NCBI GenBank assembly: GCA_049999725.1
Contig: JBNGIS010002231.1
Span: 1 to 60,166 of the forward strand
Reading direction: 5' to 3'
Source: Haplomitrium mnioides
Taxonomy: Eukaryota > Marchantiophyta > Haplomitriopsida > Calobryales
DNA length: 60,166 nt
Shown one piece after another: positions 53,999 to 60,166 of this stretch. A program made the translations under genes and the position numbers. The notes beneath the pieces are model-generated. The model saw nothing but the letters and a program-made list of their open reading frames with translations, did no database searches and was not told where the DNA came from. Position 1 is the stretch's first letter, and every line of letters starts with the position of its first letter.

Positions 53999-54510
53999 GT
54001 TTTGTTGTTGTTGGTTTGAATCTTATGTTTTCATAGAGTCAAAGCAAGCCTAGGAGCTTTTGTTGTTGCTTGTGACCCTATATACATATAGGTTTTGTTA
54101 TTCTTGGCTTGAATCCTCTTTGCACATAAAGTCAAAACAAGCCTAGGAATTGTTTTTGTTGTTTGTGATCTTTTGCCTACATAGGTTTTGTTATTGTTGG
54201 TTTCAATCTTAAACCTATTTAGAGTCAAAGCAAGCGTAGGATTTGCTGACATTGTTTGTCACCATGTGCTTATCTAGGGTTTATTATTATTGGTTTGAAT
54301 CTTTTGTGTGTGTAGAGTCAAAACAAACCTACAAATCATTGTTGTTATTTTTAACCCTATGCATGAATAGGGTTTGCTATTATTAGTTTAAATATTTTGT
54401 GCGCTTAAAGCTAAAAGTGAGACAATGAATTGTTGGTGTTGTTTGTGAATATCTACACACATAGAGTTGATTATTGTTAGTTGGAATCTTTACTACGCTT
54501 TAGGTGTAAT
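53903..54510 (+). repeat. Tandem array of about 93-bp units
   Basis: Units start CATATAGGTTT or a variant at about 53,903, 53,992, 54,085, 54,179, 54,273, 54,364 and 54,470. Each contains TTGTTGGTTTGAATC, AGAGTCAAA-CAAG-CTAGG and TTGTTTGTGACC. Copies decay to the right. Confidence 0.85.
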
Positions 54511-55074
54511 TGGATTTATTTTTATTTTTTCCTCTCTTTACTAAAAGCATTTTGGTAAGCTTTGCAACCCTTTGTACATTATGCACTCCTCCCAACCTCT
54601 TTTAAAATTCTCAATTTCAATACTTATTTCCTAGAGATTAATATTAATATATTTTGGTTTTTTTGAGTGGTGGAGTCAAATATAATCGACAATTTTTTTT
54701 TGTTATAACCAACAAATGAAAGAAAGAACAAAACTTGTAGTAAACCATAAAAAAAATTTGTTATGCTGATGGTCAAAAGTACTTAGGCATTGTAATTGAT
54801 AGTATAAATCAATAGAAAACAACAATTCCACACTCGCCTTCATCCTCACAAAACATTGACAAAGATTGTTTGGTGGGTGTGCTTGTTGTTGGTGCTTTAA
54901 TTTTCAATCATACTCTTTCTTTGAGGGTGTTCTTTGCCTATGGAAACTTGAGAAGTGACTTCAATTTGACCGCTATAGTGCTCAATAATATACTTTGTGA
55001 GTTTTAAACTTTGCTACCTCCCATCTTGTATCTTCAACTCGACAACACAACACAAGAGAATAAGACTTCCATTT
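54511..55074. other. No gene recognised
   Basis: AT-rich, with poly-T at 54,693-54,701. Nothing else seen. Confidence 0.4.
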
Positions 55075-55620
55075 TATTTGGATATCTTAGTCTCTTAATC
55101 GCCAAGAGTGCCTTTGGAAATTGTCATGTTCGATCATGTCCATGATCAAATTGATCAAATGTTCAATGGATTCTAGAAACATTGGAAATGTGTTAAGGCT
55201 TTTATGATAATGAGTCTTACCAAAGTGCTAAAATTGGCTTATATATTCCAAAACCACACTCTTATCCATGACACTTGGAATTTCAAATTATTTCTGGAAC
55301 AATGTCCCTTGCTGGTTCAAGAGATTAATGACATAACCTTCAGTCAACAATTCAAGTTCAAGTTGAGTGATTTGGATGCAAAGATTTGGAGTAAACAATT
55401 TTCGATAGATGAATTTTGGTTACCTTGGGATGGTATTCGTCAACTCAAGTGTCTACCAGAAGCAAAAAAAAGAAACTCTAGATATAATGTTGATAATTTT
55501 GAAGGCTTATTCTAAAATCAAACGATCTAAAAAAGAAGTTAGAGAAGTTCATGCCAAGAAAGATCTTTGCAAACGTAAGGGACTCAAAACAAAATTCATG
55601 TTTTGAGCTTCACAATCTAC
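55075..55620 (+). pseudogene. Unrecognised coding relic V
   Basis: A frame open from about 55,110 with one stop reads IVMFDHVHDQIDQMFNGF, MIMSLTKVLKLAYIFQNHTL, HDTWNFKLFLEQCPLLVQEI, FKLSDLDAKIWSKQFSIDEF and WLPWDGIRQLKCLPEAKKRN. The aromatic-rich, periodic pattern looks like real protein. It is in the same orientation as R2 and may be its downstream exon across the tandem array. Family unknown. Confidence 0.4.
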
Positions 55621-56135
55621 AAACTCTTGTAATGATTCTCAAAATGTTAGTGTAAATTTTCAAGTTATCAGTTCACGAGCTAGAGTGTGAGGAGGTTTTT
55701 GGATGGAAACGATCAAAAAATACTATTCCAACATGTTTTTTTCTTAATGCATAAAATGGAGTAAAAGTACCAAAGAGCGGTGAAAAAATTTTCATTTCGT
55801 GATTAAGAGTTGAACGCAAGGAATTGTGTCTCACTTTGTTGTTTTGAAGATGAGAGATGAACTTATGAGAATTCAAAGTTAGGTATTAGAACATTGTACT
55901 AAAAGGTGTATCATAGAGTATATCAAAACAGTTTCATTAAATCAAAATTAGATATTTTACCATTGTTGGACCGGAGAAGGGTCATCATAATGATAATAAT
56001 GAAGAAGAGTGGCTAAGAGACCAACAAAAGTCTCTAAGTTCATTTCATGAGCAAAGTCTAGAATCATGTCGAGAGGAAGAAGAGGTATGTGCATTGTCAC
56101 ATACAGATCTTAGAGAAAGAAACTGCTTTTTGCGC
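55621..56135. other. No gene recognised
   Basis: AT-rich, without clear repeats. Coding-like sequence begins near 56,140. Confidence 0.35.
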
Positions 56136-56139
56136 CAGT

Positions 56140-58130
56140 CAAAGAGGAATGAGAGCTTGAACTTTTAAGAAAGAAATGTTGCCCAAGCAAAGAGGAGGAA
56201 TTTTGTTGGTGCCTTTTGGGTCCATAAAGGTTTTCCACCTTTCGAAGAAATTCTATGATCCAAGGAAGTGCCTTCAATGGAGGGGCTTGTAGAGGTTGGT
56301 GAGGAGAATGATATATCACTATTTGGAGACCATGATTCAGATGGGAGAGATTGGCCTGATCAATATCTTGGATGGGGAAGTTTTATTTATCACGAGGAAT
56401 GCATTTGTAAACTTCTCCACTAAAGTAATCCAGAAGACGTATGGGTTGCCCAAAGAGAATTTTCCAGAAAAGACCCTCAAGGGGGATGAGCACTTGGCTT
56501 ATTTGGTGCCAGGGTTGAGCATCATAAATAATGGATTTAAAATCCAAGATTTCATCAATCCTTTGCTTCAAGAGTTCTTGCAAATCTTTGCATGGATTCT
56601 ATTCCAACCAAAGTTCAGGTATATCACATGAAACATGATTAATTCTGCTAATCAATGCATGGAGAGGACACACCAAAGAGATGGTCAACCTTATCAAGAG
56701 TAAAATTACTTGCTACTTTGAGTAGTCACAGAGTAAGAACCCAGTAATTTGGTTTGTTTGGCTTGTGCTGCATCAACTAGAGATTTGTGGGATTTGCAAT
56801 GATGAGGAGAAGTGGCTCTTAGAGCGAGAGAGAAAGGCCACTTTTGAAGAAGCAACTTGGACTCATGAGGTGCCCAGTAAAGCAGGTTGGAAACTTTGGA
56901 CCAGGCCATCAACCGATCCAAAATCAGCAGAAGAGTAAGCAAGATTTATTGACTGGCCTTACCCAAAGCTAGTAAGCAAGGTGCAAATAGAAAATCGAGA
57001 TACTTGGGTCCCAAAGGTTCAAGCCACATTGATAGCAATGCGTAGTGGGGAGGGTACCTCATCATACCCCATTGCATACTGAAGGCCAAGGGGCAATCAA
57101 CCCATTGAGATGATTGATTTGGAGGTCGGTGTAGAAGGAGCAGATAATTGGGAAAAGCTTCTATATCGACTCGATGCAGACCAAAAGAATTTATGCCAAG
57201 TTGCAATGGGCTTGGACCAACCACAACCATATCCAACTCAGCCTACAAAGGGGTTAGAGGAGGCAAAGGACTATGTAGATGTTGAAAATATTGCTATAAA
57301 GGCAGTAGAGGGGTTAGTAGGAGAAGACAACCAGCGTCACAAAGCAAAGGTGGAAGAAGAACATGTGGAGCCTAAAGCAGAACAAACAAATCACCTCATG
57401 GTGGAAGAAGGAGAAGAAGAAAAAGTGGAAGATGATGAGAAGGTGGCATAGGACCTTCTATTGGAGAGTTCATCTGATGAGCCACCGAGTGGTGGAGAAA
57501 GGTAAGGAAATAGTAGTTGAGGCAGACATAAAGTCCGATAACGATGTTTGGGAAGATCTATCCATCAATTGAAAAAAAGAATTAAAGTCAAAGAAACGCA
57601 ACAAGAGAATATGGTGCTGGAGAAGCACTATACTAGTAAGATGTTACAAAAATCACTAACGATGGCCCAACATCAGATTGTGAAGGGTGCTCAAAAACTC
57701 CTATAGATATGACACTTAAAGAATTGAATAACCTCTTTGGAGGAGAGCATAAGTGGAGGTAATGATTTATTAAAGTCAAATGAAGCCAAAAATTTGAAGT
57801 TGGAGGAGAAATTGTAGGACAAGGAGTGTCGGGTCCATGTCCTACAGAAGGAGTAGGAGGTTAATGAAGCGGAGCTTCTTTGGAAAACCTATTTGATCAC
57901 CTCCTAACTCCAAAAGCAAGTGCAGAGCCAGACTCAGATTGAGAGACAATATATTCAATTCTATCAAGAAATGTAGTAGATGTGCAAGAAGAGGAAATCA
58001 AGAGAGCTGTAATACTGCAAGCCAAGTTGGGGGCTTGGTAGCAAGACTTGATTGAGAGGGAGATGTCAGCCAGTGCTTTGGAGCACTCAAGCAATATTCA
58101 CGAAATCAGAAGCATCAGCGACATAATAAG
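56140..58130 (+). pseudogene. Unrecognised coding relic U with acidic and coiled-coil parts
   Basis: The first part reads KEMLPKQRGGILLVPFGSIK, FYDPRKCLQWRGL followed by a stop, MIYHYLETMIQMGEIGLINI, LDGEVLFITRNAFVNFSTKV and DGFK-like IINNGFKIQDFINPLLQEFL (56,200-56,631). After a decayed stretch, 57,110-57,451 encodes a Glu/Asp/Lys-rich acidic region. Then come fragments rich in Leu/Glu/Lys/Gln (SLEESISGG, SNEAKNLKLEEKL, LQKQVQSQTQIERQ) that look like coiled coil, ending LIEREMSASALEHSSNIHEI. All in the plus direction. Possibly one large protein gene or a transposon gag; I do not recognise it. Confidence 0.45.
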
Positions 58131-59303
58131 CCTTGGCAAGTGTGAGGGCCTCTCAGGAGCCACAAGGTACCCTCAAACAGCTACTAAGAGCAGGGTGCAT
58201 GAGTCCTGGGAGGGAAACAGGATCATGGCGGAAGAGAGGAGGAAGGAATCAGGATCGCTAGCCAGAGGAGGGCCCACATTTCAATATTCGAAGCAGGCCA
58301 ACGAGAATCCGTGGGCCTTAAGAGGATACGGGGATTGGAGCCTAGGGAGAAGGAAGAGAGCCGCCACCTGTAGCGAAGCAATCGCAAGAGGAAGAGGAAT
58401 GGATCCACAATGACAAAACCCAAAGGCACTCCGAAGAAAGGCAGATCGCGGGGGTCCTACAGCAGCCACAAATCGGGAAGCAAGGTTCAAGGAGAGAAAT
58501 GAGAAGGTAAGATCGTCACAAGGGCGAGCAAGGCCAGGGAAGAGGGACGCCTCGATCCCGCAAGCAGGAGCGCGCCCTACAAGGGCTGATCGATTCCTTC
58601 TATTTGAGCCCGCGAATCCGGGCGGAAAGATGGAGTCCCCGGAAGGCCCCGCGAGATTCCACGGAAATGTGGCGTCCTTGGAGCACTTCGCAGGATTCCA
58701 CAAACGATGTGGCGGCACCAGGAGGCCCACGAATCTGCGGACAGGCGCCTCCCTAAGTGGGGAGCCCACTTAACAGGGTTCTGATTCGTCTTACGACGTG
58801 GGGAGCCCAGTTAAGGGGGATCCGCGAGGAATCCTACAGGGGAGCAAGGAAGAGGGCCCGAAGCAGCGACATATCGAGGGTCTGGCTGAAGGAGAGCGGA
58901 AGGGTGCCGGAAGGGTGATCTATCGGAGATCCGAGAAGGGGAGTTCCAAGGAAGCCAAAAGGGTGATCCATCACCAAACCGACCAACGAGGAGAAGGAAG
59001 GCTGAGCCAGAAAGGGGATTTAACGCAGGTCCGATCGATGGGGGAGCCAGCAGGCGCTGAAAGGGTGATTCAACGCAGCTTCGGCATGACCAAGGGCGAA
59101 AGTTTGACGGGTCCAACCGCAGCATCTGAAAGTTCGACGGAGGGACGAAGGGTCTTGTAGTTCCTATATCGAGCTTTCGGAGAAGATAACGAAGGGAGCC
59201 TCAGGCGCACACATAGTTCTTATCTTGAGGGAAGGACGAAACGACGACATTGGCACAGTTCTTATTTGGCGAGCAAAGAAGGTCCGCATTGGCTCTACGG
59301 ATG

Positions 59304-59620
59304 ACGTGGCGAGCGCAGGGAGTCCAGGGGAGGCTTCGGAAACGTGGCGCGCTGGGGAGCAAGGTAAGATTTCCGCCGGTCAACTTTGGAAGAAGGTCCG
59401 CGCGACGGTCCGCCTACCCCCTTGCGGGGCGGCGTCGGACATCGCCCTTCAGACAACGTGGTGACTCCAGGGACCCCGCAGCAGCTAACGGGACACGCGG
59501 CAGCAGGAGAAGGGCTCATTGGACTTCAGACAAAGAGCGGGTCAACCACGGAAGGGAGAGTATGCGCGACGGTCAGCCTACCCCCTTGCGGGGCGGCGGC
59601 AGTGCAGTGGGTGACGTGGC
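59304..59620 (+). promoter_or_regulatory. Three ACGTGGC (G-box/ABRE-type) words
   Basis: ACGTGGC occurs at 59,304-59,310, 59,342-59,348 and 59,614-59,620; ACGTGGT and TGTGGCG variants lie nearby (for example 59,455, 58,667, 58,706). ACGTGGC is the core recognised by plant bZIP factors in abscisic-acid responses. In GC-rich repeated sequence this may be only a property of the repeat. Confidence 0.35.
59400..59610 (+). repeat. Duplicated GC-hairpin module
   Basis: GCGCGACGGTC-GCCTACCCCCTTGCGGGGCGGCG occurs at about 59,400-59,434 and again at 59,564-59,599 with one change. Each copy can form a stem CCCC-TTG-CGGGG with further pairing outside. Confidence 0.8.
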
Positions 59621-60166
59621 GCGAGGAGGGTGACTTGGGATCTGCGGGGGAATATTTGGAGATTCTATGGACAGGGTTCCGCAAGGCGCTTCGGAACTCT
59701 GTTCCGAAGAGCCCTTCGGACTCAGCTACAGGAATCTTTGGAATCTCAGCCACAAGATTCCTCAGACTCCCCATAGACATTATCGTTGTACTTTCATCAT
59801 CACGGGACACGCGACGCGCGCTACTTGTCGGTTGTAGCAGGATTAACAAGCACGCGCCACGCCGACGTCATCACCTCCTAGCTCCAGGGAGCTAACGGGA
59901 TTAACGACCTTTCTTGGGATCGGGCTCGCGAGTTCAGCGCTCGTAAGGGGAGTATACATCGGTTGACATCGAATTCTTGAGGGTTGATGCACGGGCAATC
60001 TCAAGGCGCGAGGCGACTGCGCGCCTTCGAAGGGGAAATCGCAACAAAGGGGGGCTGGAGTGAGAATTCCCTAACAAGATCACGTGAAGCAGGGGTACTC
60101 GCTCAAGGGGAACCGGGGGATTTAGAGGAGGACTGGGGGGAGACCCAGGTGACCTCATCCTTGCAG

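Larger units (their letters stand above)
58141..60166. other. GC-rich repetitive block, possibly a retroelement LTR or leader
   Basis: Base composition changes sharply near 58,140 from AT-rich to GC-rich and stays so to the window end. Several frames are open by composition alone and show no domain. Repeated words include GTGGCG, GGGGAGCCCA-TTAA (58,759 and 58,799) and a CCCCCTTGCGGGGCGGC hairpin module (twice). TGTGAGGGCC at 58,141 could be an LTR start. No end is visible. Confidence 0.45.

Noticed and set aside
58048-59895. Several overlapping long open frames on both strands
   Set aside because: In GC-rich DNA stop codons are rare, and these frames overlap on both strands with Arg/Gly/Ser-rich translations and no domain.

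Overview
The window is AT-rich plant nuclear DNA, almost entirely long-terminal-repeat (LTR) retrotransposons in various states of decay. Plant origin is indicated by Ty3/gypsy chromoviruses with a C-terminal chromodomain and an initiator-tRNA-Met primer site, by Ty1/copia elements with CX2CX4HX4C gag knuckles, and by deep nesting. A 66-codon stretch at 42,273-42,470 is clearly related to IFT80, an intraflagellar-transport WD40 protein. That points to a land plant with flagellated sperm (bryophyte, lycophyte, fern, cycad or Ginkgo). I cannot name the species. No intact host gene is visible.

Left part (1-29,617): nested elements. Base layer: minus-strand gypsy D, whose 3' LTR is cut after 8 bp at 688-695 and resumes near 21,734. 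Copia Z (minus, 696 to about 21,733) sits in that LTR. Inside Z are gypsy B (minus, 1,010-6,296; LTRs, primer site and complete domain order, many stops) and copia P (plus, 13,680-21,280; 5-bp target duplication AATTT on both sides). D also carries a solo LTR (23,665-23,934, duplication AGCAT). Gypsy A (1-602) and E (26,000-26,897) are 3' ends of plus-strand chromoviruses. Copia W (minus, 26,898-29,617) keeps only the first gag codons, a long leader, primer site and 5' LTR.

Middle (29,618-46,330): a very degenerate plus-strand gypsy (H, 30,883-34,225, probably continuing as F at 38,292-39,060) interrupted by minus-strand copia C3 (34,226-38,291, same family as P). Then come a ParB-like coding relic (39,120-39,935), a 100-bp tandem array, the IFT80-like exon and another gypsy relic (I, 43,475-46,330).

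Right part (46,331-60,166): two copies of an unrecognised coding family (46,851-48,122 and 52,890-53,998, the second running into a 93-bp tandem array). Between them lies a minus-strand multi-exon gene relic (49,065-52,065) with a ParB-like domain and a DNA-methyltransferase-like motif. Two further unrecognised coding relics follow, and from 58,141 an abruptly GC-rich repetitive block runs to the window end.

Most notable: (1) the ParB-like/methyltransferase-like family, present twice; (2) a roughly 15-copy in-frame repeat inside the reverse transcriptase of copia P; (3) copia primer sites that match the anticodon arm of tRNA-Ile with a C opposite position 34, as expected if inosine is read; (4) the IFT80 exon inside transposon-dominated sequence.
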